64,000 bases of DNA from Shewanella amazonensis SB2B (GTDB taxonomy: Bacteria; Pseudomonadota; Gammaproteobacteria; Enterobacterales; Shewanellaceae): the NCBI RefSeq assembly GCF_000015245.1, contig NC_008700.1:2486001-2550000 (forward strand), read 5' to 3'. Positions within the stretch are counted from its first letter, which is position 1, and every line of letters begins with the position of its first letter. The notes beneath the pieces were generated by a model. That model saw nothing but the letters and a program-made list of their open reading frames with translations, made no database searches and was not told the DNA's origin. Both the position numbers and the translations under genes were made by a program. Below are positions 34,358-43,075 of this stretch, piece by piece.

Positions 34358-36310
34358 ATGAGCACGCAGTCTCTCTACTCAGTGCCCGCCGATATCGCCG
34401 CCAATGCACTGGTAAACAACGAACAATATCAAAAGATGTACCAGGAATCCGTTGCCAATCCCGAGGGTTTTTGGGGAGAGCATGCCAAGCGCATCGATTG
34501 GATTAAACCTTTCACCCAGGTCAAAGACACTTCCTACGATGACCAGAACCTGTATATCAAATGGTTCCATGACGGCACACTCAATGCGTCGGCCAACTGT
34601 CTTGATCGCCATCTGGCCTCCAAGGGTGACGATGTCGCCATCATTTGGGAAGGCGATGATGCCAGCGAGCAGCGCAAAGTCACCTATCGTGAACTGCACG
34701 CCGAGGTGTGTCAGTTTGCCAATGCCCTCAAGGCTGAAGGTGTAAAGCGCGGTGATGTTGTCACCATTTATATGCCCATGGTGGTCGAAGCGACCGTCGC
34801 CATGCTGGCCTGTGCCCGCATAGGTGCTGTGCATTCGGTTGTGTTCGGTGGTTTCTCACCAGACTCCATCGCATCCCGCGTCATTGACGGTAAATCCAAA
34901 CTGCTGATTACCGCCGACGAAGGCGTGCGTGGTGGCCGTAAAATTCCGCTTAAAGGGAATATCGATGAGGCGCTGAATCGTCCCGATGTGACCACAGTAG
35001 AAACCGTTATCGTGCTCAAACGCACCGGCGGCGCGGTAAACTGGGTCGAAGGCCGCGATAAATGGTGGCATCAGGTAACTGACGGTGCCGCAACCGAGTG
35101 TGCCGTTGAGGAAATGGGGGCCGAAGACCCGCTGTTTTTGCTGTATACCTCAGGCTCTACCGGTAATCCAAAAGGCGTGCTGCACACCACAGGTGGTTAC
35201 CTCGTTTACGCCTCTATGACCCACGAATATGTGTTTGATTACAAACCCGGTGAAGTGTACTGGTGTACCGCCGACGTGGGCTGGATCACCGGCCACAGCT
35301 ACATGGTCTACGGGCCACTGGCCAACGGTGCCACCATCCTTATCCATGAGGGTATCCCCAACTTCCCAAGCCCGGCACGCCTGGGTGAAATCGTGGACCG
35401 TCATCAGGTCAATATCCTGTACACAGCCCCTACCCTTATCCGTGCGCTCATGGCCGAAGGCAAGCAGCACTTTGATAATTTCGATGGCAAATCGCTGCGT
35501 ATCATGGGCTCGGTGGGTGAACCCATCAACCCAGAAGCCTGGCGCTGGTACCACGAAGTCATTGGCCATGAACATTGCCCAATCGTGGATACCTGGTGGC
35601 AAACCGAAACCGGCGGCATCCTGATCACGCCGCTGCCGGGTGCCACCGACACCAAGCCGGGCTCTGCTACCCGCCCCTTCTTTGGTGTGCAGCCAGCGCT
35701 GGTGGACAACGAAGGTAATATTCTCGAAGGCGCCACCGAAGGCAACCTGGTGCTGCTGGACTCCTGGCCCGGACAGATGCGTACCGTATACGGCGATCAC
35801 GAGCGCTTTGTGCTGACCTATTTCAAGACCTTCCGCGGCATGTACTTCACCGGTGACGGTGCCCGTCGTGATGAGGACGGTTACTACTGGATCACCGGTC
35901 GTGTGGATGACGTGATTAACGTGTCCGGCCACCGCCTCGGCACAGCTGAAGTGGAAAGTGCCCTGGTAGCACATGACCTGGTTGCCGAAGCCGCTGTAGT
36001 GGGTTACCCCCATGACATCAAGGGACAGGGTATTTATGCCTATGTCACCCTGACCAAGGGCACCGAAGCGACAGAAGAACTGCGTCAGGAACTGCGTCAG
36101 TGGGTACGTAAAGAAATCGGCGCCCTGGCAACCCCCGATTTGATCCAGTGGGCCAGCGGCTTGCCCAAGACCCGCTCCGGTAAAATCATGCGCCGCTTCC
36201 TGCGCAAGATTGCGGCAAACGAAATCACCAACCTGGGTGATGCTTCCACCCTGGCCGACCCATCGGTTATCGATACCCTTATCGAAAGCCGCTTGAATCG
36301 CGCCGACTAA
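34358..36310 (+). CDS. acs: Acetyl-CoA synthetase
   Basis: Makes acetyl-CoA from acetate, ATP and CoA via acetyl-AMP. 650 residues, normal. N-terminal ACAS_N domain; AMP-binding motif FLLYTSGSTGNPKGVLHTTGGY; DTWWQTETGG; hinge and C-terminal domain with the acetylated, catalytic lysine in LPKTRSGKIMRRFLRKI. AAAAGGGAAG precedes the ATG by about 5 bases. It is divergent from crbS, and a palindrome upstream suggests activation by the CrbS/CrbR pair. Ends at a strong terminator. Confidence 0.98.
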   Translation: MSTQSLYSVPADIAANALVNNEQYQKMYQESVANPEGFWGEHAKRIDWIKPFTQVKDTSYDDQNLYIKWFHDGTLNASANCLDRHLASKGDDVAIIWEGDDASEQRKVTYRELHAEVCQFANALKAEGVKRGDVVTIYMPMVVEATVAMLACARIGAVHSVVFGGFSPDSIASRVIDGKSKLLITADEGVRGGRKIPLKGNIDEALNRPDVTTVETVIVLKRTGGAVNWVEGRDKWWHQVTDGAATECAVEEMGAEDPLFLLYTSGSTGNPKGVLHTTGGYLVYASMTHEYVFDYKPGEVYWCTADVGWITGHSYMVYGPLANGATILIHEGIPNFPSPARLGEIVDRHQVNILYTAPTLIRALMAEGKQHFDNFDGKSLRIMGSVGEPINPEAWRWYHEVIGHEHCPIVDTWWQTETGGILITPLPGATDTKPGSATRPFFGVQPALVDNEGNILEGATEGNLVLLDSWPGQMRTVYGDHERFVLTYFKTFRGMYFTGDGARRDEDGYYWITGRVDDVINVSGHRLGTAEVESALVAHDLVAEAAVVGYPHDIKGQGIYAYVTLTKGTEATEELRQELRQWVRKEIGALATPDLIQWASGLPKTRSGKIMRRFLRKIAANEITNLGDASTLADPSVIDTLIESRLNRAD

Positions 36311-36334
36311 CCAACCTTTCTTCTCCTCGAGCTT

Positions 36335-36360
36335 GGCCCCTGAATAAGGGGCCTTTTTTT
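36335..36360 (+). terminator. Intrinsic terminator of acs
   Basis: Stem GGCCCC/GGGGCC with a 7-base loop, then T7. Confidence 0.88.
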
Positions 36361-36444
36361 GCCCCGAATTCAACGTCTCCACCGTGATGATGGTACAATC
36401 GTCGCCTTTAAACCATGCAGCACGATAGACGCCGCCAGCCGACA

Positions 36445-38181
36445 ATGACGATAAAACTCAGGGATTATCAGCAAGATGCCATAGAAGCGACGCTCGCCCA
36501 CTTCAGAACGAGCCGCGAGTCTGCGCTATTGGTACTGCCAACCGGCGCCGGAAAAAGCCTGGTAATAGCCGAGCTTGCCCGCTTGGCAAAAGGGCGGGTA
36601 TTGGTGCTGACCCACGTTAAAGAATTGGTGGCACAAAACGCCCAAAAGGTAGATGCGCTCGCTGGCAACGCCAGTATCTTTTCCGCCGGACTGGGCGAAA
36701 AAGACAGCGGCGGTAAAACCGTGGTGGCCGGTATTCAATCGGCTGCTGTCAATGTTGCGGCCTTTGATGAGCCATTTTCGCTCGTGATCATCGATGAGTG
36801 CCACAGAGTCAGCCTTGATGAAAACAGCCAGTATCGGCAGGTCTTCAGTCAGCTGCGGGAGAAAAACCCCGATCTCTTGCTGCTTGGACTCACTGCCACC
36901 CCCTATCGGTTGGGGGAAGGCGCCATTTATAAACGCCATGTTCGCGGTCATGTGGGCAACCCGGATAAAGGGGTGTTTGATGTCTGTATCTTCGAACTGC
37001 CCATCCGCAGTTTGATTAAGCAAGGGTATTTAACCGAGCCGTTGCTGCTCGATGGTCTCGCAGCTCAGTATAACTTCGCCGCACTGAAGGCATCAGAGGA
37101 TGCGGATTACCAGGAGGCTGAAGTTCAGGCTATTCTTGACACCAGTACCCGGGCTACGACGACCATCATGGGTCAGCTAAAGGCCCTGGCCCAGCAGCGG
37201 CTGGGAGTCATTATCTTTGCGGCTACGGTTCGCCATGCAAAAGAAATCATGGCGCTGCTGGATGAAAGTGCAGCACTTATCACCGCCGATACTCCCGGCC
37301 CCGAGCGCGATAACATCATCACCGCATTTAAAGCACAGGAACTGAAATTTCTGGTGAATGTGGCGGTGCTGACCACGGGCTTTGACGCGCCCCATGTGGA
37401 TTTGATAGCCATATTACGGCCCACGGCCTCGGTAAGTCTGTTTCAGCAAATGGTTGGGCGGGGCCTCAGACTGTTTCCAGGCAAGGCTGAGTGTCTCATC
37501 CTTGACTACGCCGCCAACGGCTTCAGCCTGTATCACCCGGATGTGGGTAAGCCCAGACCCGACAGCAAAAGCGTCCCCGTGCAGGTGCCCTGCCCAGCCT
37601 GCGGCTTTGCCAACCTCTTTTGGGGCAAAGCCGATACCGATGGCGACATAATCGAGCACTACGGCCGGCGCTGCCAGGGGTTACTCGACGATGGCAATCA
37701 GTGTGATTTTCGTTTTCGGGCACGTATCTGTCCCGATTGCGGAGCCGAAAATGACATTGCTGCCAGAGTCTGCCGTGGCTGCGACTCTGCTCTCGTCGAC
37801 CCGGACAAGCACCTTAAAGCCGTGCTTGCACATAAGCACCATCACCTCTTTAAAGTGACCGACATGCTGCTTGGCGCCACCGACGCTGGCCTGGAGGTGA
37901 CTTATCTGGATATGGACGGCAACAGCTTCATAGAAAGGTTCAAAATGCAAACCCCGGGGCAGAGGAAAGCCCTTTACGCCCTGTTTTTACTCCGCCACCA
38001 ACGGGCTCCGGGACTAGCACTGCCCAAATATCCTGACGCAAAAGCCCTGATAAAAGACAGCGCAAAATTCAGGGCGCCGGAGCTGCTGTTGCTGAAAAAG
38101 AGCAAGTTTGGTTGGCAGCTCGTCGATAAATTTTTTGATTACCGGGGTAAGTATCAAACCCGCGCTCGTTTTGAAGACTAA
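36445..38181 (+). CDS. radD: DEAD/DEAH-box helicase RadD (YejH)
   Basis: 578 residues. Superfamily 2 helicase: Walker A VLPTGAGKSLVIAELARLA, DECH motif in VIIDECHRVS, LLGLTATPYRLG, motif V-VI region FLVNVAVLTTGFDAPHVD and QMVGRGLRLFPGK. A cysteine-rich zinc region follows (CPACGFANLFWG, then CPDCGAENDIAARVCRGC), as in E. coli RadD, which acts in double-strand-break repair with RecA and SSB. ATG 36445 matches the E. coli N-terminus (KLRDYQQDA); ATG 36415 would add 10 residues, and neither has a clear ribosome site. Confidence 0.93.
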   Translation: MTIKLRDYQQDAIEATLAHFRTSRESALLVLPTGAGKSLVIAELARLAKGRVLVLTHVKELVAQNAQKVDALAGNASIFSAGLGEKDSGGKTVVAGIQSAAVNVAAFDEPFSLVIIDECHRVSLDENSQYRQVFSQLREKNPDLLLLGLTATPYRLGEGAIYKRHVRGHVGNPDKGVFDVCIFELPIRSLIKQGYLTEPLLLDGLAAQYNFAALKASEDADYQEAEVQAILDTSTRATTTIMGQLKALAQQRLGVIIFAATVRHAKEIMALLDESAALITADTPGPERDNIITAFKAQELKFLVNVAVLTTGFDAPHVDLIAILRPTASVSLFQQMVGRGLRLFPGKAECLILDYAANGFSLYHPDVGKPRPDSKSVPVQVPCPACGFANLFWGKADTDGDIIEHYGRRCQGLLDDGNQCDFRFRARICPDCGAENDIAARVCRGCDSALVDPDKHLKAVLAHKHHHLFKVTDMLLGATDAGLEVTYLDMDGNSFIERFKMQTPGQRKALYALFLLRHQRAPGLALPKYPDAKALIKDSAKFRAPELLLLKKSKFGWQLVDKFFDYRGKYQTRARFED

Positions 38182-38254
38182 AGACAGCCACGGATTATCA
38201 AAACCACCCTGGCTGTGATATAACAGCCACACAGTATCGTTCTGAGGAGACTAC

Positions 38255-38515
38255 ATGTACGTTGTAATTTTTGGCCGTCCCGGCTGCCCCTATTGCGTTC
38301 GCGCCGAGCAACTTTGTGAGCAGCTTGCCGAAAAACGTGAAGACTTCCGCTTCCGCTATGTGGATATCCATGCCGAAGGGATCAGTAAAGAAGACCTGTC
38401 CAAGACGGTTGGCAAGCCAGTGGAAACCGTGCCGCAGATTTTTGTGGACAAGACCCATGTAGGTGGCTGCACCGATTTTGAGGCCTATGTTCGCGAGCAC
38501 AATCTGCTGGCCTGA
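38255..38515 (+). CDS. grxA: Glutaredoxin 1 (GrxA)
   Basis: 86-residue thioredoxin-fold protein with CPYC active site in VIFGRPGCPYCVRAEQL, GSH-binding TVPQIFVDKTHVGGCTDFEAYV with cis-Pro. Reduces ribonucleotide reductase and protein-glutathione disulfides. GAGGAG lies about 6 bases before the ATG. It carries a third cysteine (GGC) where E. coli GrxA has GGY. Confidence 0.96.
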   Translation: MYVVIFGRPGCPYCVRAEQLCEQLAEKREDFRFRYVDIHAEGISKEDLSKTVGKPVETVPQIFVDKTHVGGCTDFEAYVREHNLLA

Positions 38516-38523
38516 GCCCGATA

Positions 38524-38552
38524 CAAAAAGCCTGCTTAATGCAGGCTTTTTG
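38524..38552 (+). terminator. Intrinsic terminator of grxA
   Basis: Stem AAAAAGCCTGC/GCAGGCTTTTT with TTAAT loop. Confidence 0.88.
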
Positions 38553-38636
38553 TTGGCTGTTCAGTCTCTTGCTGGTATGCAAATGGATTCATGGCTATGC
38601 TGAATTAATGTCGGCCGCCGCTACCTGAGAAGCAAC

Positions 38637-39947
38637 ATGGACTCGATGCTATCCACCATCATTGAAAAGGTTTCCAATACCCGGGGTGAAGCGTTTTTCA
38701 ACAGCATAACCCTTGCGCTGCACGATGCCATTGGCGCTGACTTTACCTTCGTTGCCATCCTGGATAAAGAAAACTACAGCTCACATACGCTGGCACTGGT
38801 GGCAGATGGCAAGCTGGTTGACAACATTTCCTACTCCCTTGCCAATACGCCCTGCGCCAATGCCGCGGATGACTCGGTGTGCTGTTACCGCGCCGATGTC
38901 ACTGCCACTTTTCCCGATGATCTGATGCTGCAGGACATGGGAATTGAAGGCTATCTCGGCACACCGTTGCACAATCTCAAAGGTGAGGTAATGGGGCTCA
39001 TTGTCGCCCTTTATCGCCGCCCTATTGATAATCACAGCTGGGCACTGGAGCTATTCAAACTGTTTTCCGGACGAATAGAGGCCGAGCTTGACCGGGTAGA
39101 GCACGAAAAAAAGCTCGAGCAGGCCAATCAATCCCTCGAGACTAAGGTCACTGAACGTACCGAGCACCTGAACCGGGTTATTGCCGACTTAAAGCAGGCC
39201 CAGGATAAACTTGTCGAGTCAGAAAAGATGGGAGCCATGGGCAGCCTGGTGGCGGGTCTTGCCCACGAAGTGAACACGCCGCTGGGTGTTGCAATTACAA
39301 GTTCCAGCGTAATTAAGGAACACAGGGACCTGCTGGTTAATGCCTATCGCAGCGGGGATCTGTCCACCGAGCAGCTGGATGAGTTTCTCGATGTCTGTGA
39401 TAACGCGCTGTCGTTGTTGGATATCAATCTCCATCGGGCCATCGAACTGGTTGAAAGTTTTAAACGCACGGCGGCGGATCAACACAACAACGATACAGAG
39501 CACATTAATCTGGCGCAGTATTACCATCAGGTCATTACCGCCCTCAAACCACTGCTAAACACCATGCAGGCACAGGTGAAACTTGAAATCCCAACAGACT
39601 GGGAGGTGGATACCGTCCCGGGGGCCCACTCACAGATCCTCACCAATCTGCTCAGTAACAGCATCAGCCATGGCTTCACTCAGGGCGAGGACAACCAAAT
39701 CCACATCAGGGGCAAGCGCCTTGCCGATGGCAGTTACCACATCCACTACAGTGACAACGGTAAAGGTCTGAACGAAGAAGCCAGAAAACGCATTTTCGAA
39801 CCCTTTTACACCACGGCGCGCGCCAAAGGCGGCATTGGTCTTGGGATGAGCATTGTGTTTAACCTTGTTCACCAACAGCTCAATGGAGCCCTGAACTTGC
39901 CCGAGTATGATAAAGGATTTGCCATGGAATTCAGTTTTAAGGGATAG
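38637..39947 (+). CDS. GAF-domain sensor histidine kinase, no linked regulator
   Basis: 436 residues, no membrane segment. Residues 1-150 form a GAF domain with a cysteine cluster (TPCANAADDSVCCYRADV). A coiled coil spans about 150-197 (LEQANQSLETKVTERTEHL). The HisKA-like segment has H210 in GSLVAGLAHEVNTPLG, followed by a HATPase_c domain with N box ILTNLLSNSISHGF, YSDNGKGLNEE, and GGIGLGMSIVFNLV. No response regulator is adjacent, so its partner is unknown. The GAF cysteines might sense redox or bind a ligand; that is a guess. GAGAAG lies about 5 bases before the ATG; ATG 38646 is an alternative. Confidence 0.88.
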   Translation: MDSMLSTIIEKVSNTRGEAFFNSITLALHDAIGADFTFVAILDKENYSSHTLALVADGKLVDNISYSLANTPCANAADDSVCCYRADVTATFPDDLMLQDMGIEGYLGTPLHNLKGEVMGLIVALYRRPIDNHSWALELFKLFSGRIEAELDRVEHEKKLEQANQSLETKVTERTEHLNRVIADLKQAQDKLVESEKMGAMGSLVAGLAHEVNTPLGVAITSSSVIKEHRDLLVNAYRSGDLSTEQLDEFLDVCDNALSLLDINLHRAIELVESFKRTAADQHNNDTEHINLAQYYHQVITALKPLLNTMQAQVKLEIPTDWEVDTVPGAHSQILTNLLSNSISHGFTQGEDNQIHIRGKRLADGSYHIHYSDNGKGLNEEARKRIFEPFYTTARAKGGIGLGMSIVFNLVHQQLNGALNLPEYDKGFAMEFSFKG

Positions 39948-39965
39948 CCGGGAGACGGCATCCAA

Positions 39966-39993
39966 CAAAAAAGGCGAACTATGTTCGCCTTTT
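39966..39993 (+). terminator. Intrinsic terminator
   Basis: Stem AAAAAGGCGAAC/GTTCGCCTTTT with short loop, between the convergent kinase and porin genes; both strands have T runs. Confidence 0.85.
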
Positions 39994-40022
39994 ACGTTTC
40001 TCAGTCTGGGAGCTGAATGCGC

Positions 40023-41171
40023 TTAGAGCACATATTTGGCCGAGAAAATGACCCGATTCAGGTCACCGTCCACGCCATTTTCTTTGCTATTGGTGGCAAA
40101 CATGTATTCCACACCAAAGGTCAGCGGCTTGCTGGGAGAGTACAGCAGGTTCACATAGGCTGAATAGGCATCTTTGTTCACGTTCTCACCGGTGATATCG
40201 ACGTTGTTGTCGACCTTCATACCAGACAGGGTGAAGCTTGAGCGCCACTGCTCGTTCCACCAATGACGATAAGAGACAAAGCCGCCAAAGGATCCAATGG
40301 TATCGAGTTGCCCGTCAGCATCCACGGAGGCGGCATTGGCAAAGTTAAGCCCCATGTAGCGGCCCAGACCTTCACCCCAGGTGGCAGTGAACTTCAGATC
40401 GTCTTTACCCAGTGGAATAACACCGGCAAAACTGGCACCGAAGCCCAGGGTTGAGTCGTCATAGTTGCTGTTTTCCAGTGTCAGCTGACGACCAATAGCC
40501 GCCACAGAGAAGGAAGCGCCACCTTCGGTTTTGAAGTTATAACGTGCGACCACATCGGGCATCATACCGCTGCCACCAACAATACGACTGCCCGTTTGAT
40601 AATCACTGACCGTGGTTTCGGGGTTTTCAACAGCGAACTGGAAGCCGCCATTGGTGTAACGCAGCTGCGCCTGACGCACGAAGGGGGTACCGTCAGCCGC
40701 ACCGACAAAGTCGAGGTTTTCAGGCAAAGCGCCTGGATTTTGGAACGTGGTCCAGGTTTGCCCCACGGTCCAATTATCATAAGTCACAAAAGCATGGCGA
40801 ATGCGGGGCGAGTAGCTATTGGAAACCCGCTCGTTGCCGTCGGTGTGGGTCATAAAATCCAGCTCGATAAAGCCGGTCAGGGTATGCCCATCCAAATCTG
40901 TGGTGGTTTTAAAGTTGAAACGGGTTTCACGGGCCTGAAAATCGACAACTTGCTCGCCGTTACCCGCTTTACCATAAATAGTGCCCGGAACATAAAACTG
41001 GCGGGATAAATCACCCGACTCCGGTGCGCCATTGCTGTAATCACTGAACATCACGTCGGCCTTGATATAGCCGCCAAACTTAAAATCGGTTTTTCCGGTT
41101 TCGGCGATGGCTGAGCCTGACATCGCCAGAAGCGCACTGGCCAGCGCAAGTGAGACTGGTGCTTGTTTCAT
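40023..41171 (-). CDS. DcaP-like trimeric outer-membrane porin
   Basis: 382 residues. Signal peptide MKQAPVSLALASALLAMSGS with cleavage after AIA, then FKFGGYIKADVMFSDYSNG, QARETRFNFKTTTDLDGHTLTGFIELDF and alternating amphipathic strands to a C-terminal aromatic/hydrophobic end (RVIFSAKYVL), as in a 16-strand porin. The N-terminal block is typical of DcaP porins, which take up dicarboxylates and other anions; the substrate here is unknown. ATG 41171 has GGGAG 9 bases upstream; a longer start at 41219 would spoil the signal peptide. A GGTCTA half-site at 41247-41252 echoes the acs palindrome, weakly. Confidence 0.85.
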   Translation of the reverse strand: MKQAPVSLALASALLAMSGSAIAETGKTDFKFGGYIKADVMFSDYSNGAPESGDLSRQFYVPGTIYGKAGNGEQVVDFQARETRFNFKTTTDLDGHTLTGFIELDFMTHTDGNERVSNSYSPRIRHAFVTYDNWTVGQTWTTFQNPGALPENLDFVGAADGTPFVRQAQLRYTNGGFQFAVENPETTVSDYQTGSRIVGGSGMMPDVVARYNFKTEGGASFSVAAIGRQLTLENSNYDDSTLGFGASFAGVIPLGKDDLKFTATWGEGLGRYMGLNFANAASVDADGQLDTIGSFGGFVSYRHWWNEQWRSSFTLSGMKVDNNVDITGENVNKDAYSAYVNLLYSPSKPLTFGVEYMFATNSKENGVDGDLNRVIFSAKYVL

Positions 41172-41292
41172 TCTTGTTGCTCCCTGATTGTTATTATGTA
41201 TCAAAGGAACTATGAACAAATTGTTACCGGGGAAATATTAGCAATAGGTCTATGAGACAAAAGTAGAAAAGCAGAAGGTAATATTTGGGAAG

Positions 41293-41368
41293 TGGTGGGT
41301 CGTGAAGGATTCGAACCTTCGACCAATTGGTTAAAAGCCAACTGCTCTACCGACTGAGCTAACGACCC
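41293..41368 (-). tRNA. tRNA-Lys (anticodon UUU), copy 8 of 8 in transcription order
   Basis: 76 nt with encoded CCA. Cloverleaf pairs GGGTCGT with ACGACCC; anticodon TTT at 34-36; TTCGAATCC T arm. It is the last gene of the array; no clear terminator is seen after it. Confidence 0.98.
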
Positions 41369-41409
41369 ATCTGGGGTGCGTTATCGCAATGTTTGGCACT
41401 TCAAGAAAG

Positions 41410-41485
41410 TGGTGGGTCGTGAAGGATTCGAACCTTCGACCAATTGGTTAAAAGCCAACTGCTCTACCGACTGAGCTAACGACCC
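41410..41485 (-). tRNA. tRNA-Lys (UUU), copy 7
   Basis: Identical 76-nt sequence to the other copies, CCA encoded. The spacer to the next copy is 41 nt. Confidence 0.98.
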
Positions 41486-41524
41486 ATCTGGTTGCGATAC
41501 TGCGAATTGTTCACTTCAGGGAAG

Positions 41525-41600
41525 TGGTGGGTCGTGAAGGATTCGAACCTTCGACCAATTGGTTAAAAGCCAACTGCTCTACCGACTGAGCTAACGACCC
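41525..41600 (-). tRNA. tRNA-Lys (UUU), copy 6
   Basis: Identical 76-nt sequence, CCA encoded. The spacer to the next copy is 39 nt and resembles the neighbouring spacer (CACTTCA and ATCTGG motifs). Confidence 0.98.
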
Positions 41601-41634
41601 ATCTAGGTTTGCGGTATTTGAGATATCCTGCGAG

Positions 41635-41710
41635 TGGTGGGTCGTGAAGGATTCGAACCTTCGACCAATTGGTTAAAAGCCAACTGCTCTACCGACTGAG
41701 CTAACGACCC
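41635..41710 (-). tRNA. tRNA-Lys (UUU), copy 5
   Basis: Identical 76-nt sequence, CCA encoded. The spacer to the next copy is 34 nt. Confidence 0.98.
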
Positions 41711-41749
41711 ATCTCGAGATTTACCGCAGATTGCCACTTCAGGAAGAAG

Positions 41750-41825
41750 TGGTGGGTCGTGAAGGATTCGAACCTTCGACCAATTGGTTAAAAGCCAACT
41801 GCTCTACCGACTGAGCTAACGACCC
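41750..41825 (-). tRNA. tRNA-Lys (UUU), copy 4
   Basis: Identical 76-nt sequence, CCA encoded. The 39-nt spacer to the next copy carries the same CACTTCAGGAAG end as those of later copies. Confidence 0.98.
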
Positions 41826-41852
41826 AAATTTTGATACAGTGTTCACCGAGCG

Positions 41853-41928
41853 TGGTGGGTCGTGAAGGATTCGAACCTTCGACCAATTGGTTAAAAGCCA
41901 ACTGCTCTACCGACTGAGCTAACGACCC
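41853..41928 (-). tRNA. tRNA-Lys (UUU), copy 3
   Basis: Identical 76-nt sequence, CCA encoded. The spacer to the next copy is 27 nt. Confidence 0.98.
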
Positions 41929-41964
41929 GCTCGATACACTGTGATGATCCCGCCCCACCGAAAG

Positions 41965-42040
41965 TGGTGGGTCGTGAAGGATTCGAACCTTCGACCAATT
42001 GGTTAAAAGCCAACTGCTCTACCGACTGAGCTAACGACCC
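41965..42040 (-). tRNA. tRNA-Lys (UUU), copy 2
   Basis: Identical 76-nt sequence, CCA encoded. The spacer to the next copy is 36 nt. Confidence 0.98.
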
Positions 42041-42063
42041 GTCGGGATCCGGCATTCTGAATT

Positions 42064-42139
42064 TGGTGGGTCGTGAAGGATTCGAACCTTCGACCAATTG
42101 GTTAAAAGCCAACTGCTCTACCGACTGAGCTAACGACCC
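42064..42139 (-). tRNA. tRNA-Lys (UUU), copy 1 (promoter-proximal)
   Basis: Identical 76-nt sequence, CCA encoded. It lies about 40 nt after the predicted transcription start of the array. Confidence 0.98.
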
Positions 42140-42185
42140 ATTCCAGATTGCCCTCTACGCTGCCTTGGCTGCGCTGAGGGCGCCT

Positions 42186-42213
42186 ATAATACCTTTTTCA
42201 GTTATCCATGCAA
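42186..42213 (-). promoter_or_regulatory. Promoter of the tRNA-Lys array
   Basis: On the minus strand, -35 TTGCAT (42213-42208), a 16-base spacer and -10 TATTAT (42191-42186). The discriminator AGGCGCCC is GC-rich, as is typical for stable-RNA promoters under stringent (ppGpp/DksA) control. Start predicted near 42179. Confidence 0.7.
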
Positions 42214-42243
42214 GCGCAAATTCCCGAAACTTTTGCCGTTTGC

Positions 42244-42272
42244 ATGAAAAACAGCCCAAGAGACTGTTTTCT
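42244..42272 (-). terminator. Weak intrinsic terminator after cpoB
   Basis: Stem AAAACAG/CTGTTTT with a 9-base loop and T5 on the minus strand, 14 bases past the cpoB stop. It would separate the Tol-Pal operon from the tRNA promoter. Confidence 0.5.
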
Positions 42273-42285
42273 GGATTAAAACCCG

Positions 42286-43050
42286 TCAAAGCGCGTTCAA
42301 TTGCTGCTGTGCAATGCGCGCAGCAGCACTGTTTGCGTACTCTTTTATTACCTTGCGGTACAGGTTTTTTGCGCCAACGGTATCGCCTTTCTTCTCGGCA
42401 ATCAGACCCAGCTTGACCAAGCTGTCACCACGCTTACTGGAATCGGGATATTTTTCCACCACCACAGTAAAGGCACCACGGGCCTCGTCGAGCTCGTTCT
42501 TATTATAGAGAAGCTGACCCAGCCAATAGTTGGCATTATCAGTGTAGTTTGAGCCAGGGTATTTTTTGACAAAACTGCGAAATGCCGCGATAGCCTCATC
42601 GTACTTGCGCTCTTTGAGGACCAGGTTAATGGCCTGCTCGTAAGAAGCGGTCTCATTGAGTGAAGCTTCCACCGCCACAGTGCCGTCACTAATGACTGGC
42701 TTGCTTGCGCCGCCAGCAGCACTGACAGGTGCCTGCGCCTGGGGCTGCACCTTGGCAGCACCTGAGCTTAAGCTGGCTATCTCTTCATACAGTTTGCGCT
42801 GACGCTCAAGCATCTGGTTGATTTGATAGTTCTGCTGCTCCGTGAGCCCACGCAAATCCAACACTTCCTGCTGCAGGGCGTCCAAACGACGCTGCATGTC
42901 AAAGTCGGTTTGCTGTTTGGCTTTCAGAATTCGCTCAAGCTTGGCGATACGCTCATCGAGGCTACCGCCACCACCCAAATCTTCAACCGGCGCGGCGGCA
43001 AAGGCTTGCCCCGCCGCCAACATGGCTACCAGTAATACAGTCTTTTTCAT
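42286..43050 (-). CDS. cpoB: Cell division coordinator CpoB (YbgF)
   Basis: Periplasmic protein coordinating peptidoglycan synthesis with Tol-Pal-driven outer-membrane constriction. 254 residues: signal peptide (TVLLVAMLAAGQAFA), N-terminal trimerising coiled coil (LDERIAKLERILKAKQQ to RQRKLYEEIASL), a Q/A/P linker, then C-terminal TPR repeats (YDEAIAAFRSFVKKYPGSNY, DNANYWLGQLLY, SVKLGLIAEKKGD-like LVKLGLIAEKKGD). ATG 43050 follows TAGGA; the TTG just before it is too close to that site. Last gene of the operon. Confidence 0.94.
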   Translation of the reverse strand: MKKTVLLVAMLAAGQAFAAAPVEDLGGGGSLDERIAKLERILKAKQQTDFDMQRRLDALQQEVLDLRGLTEQQNYQINQMLERQRKLYEEIASLSSGAAKVQPQAQAPVSAAGGASKPVISDGTVAVEASLNETASYEQAINLVLKERKYDEAIAAFRSFVKKYPGSNYTDNANYWLGQLLYNKNELDEARGAFTVVVEKYPDSSKRGDSLVKLGLIAEKKGDTVGAKNLYRKVIKEYANSAAARIAQQQLNAL

Positions 43051-43075
43051 CAATCCTACCCTGTCGTGTTAACCC

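Noticed and set aside
35150..36445. 431-codon minus-strand frame opposite acs
   Set aside because: Mirror of the strongly biased acs coding sequence; no ribosome site and no known family. The same applies to long antisense frames at 58538-59734 and 43757-44812.
41293..42139. CRISPR-like pattern of eight repeats with 23-41-nt spacers
   Set aside because: The 76-nt repeat folds as a tRNA-Lys cloverleaf with encoded CCA; spacers are related to one another; no cas genes.
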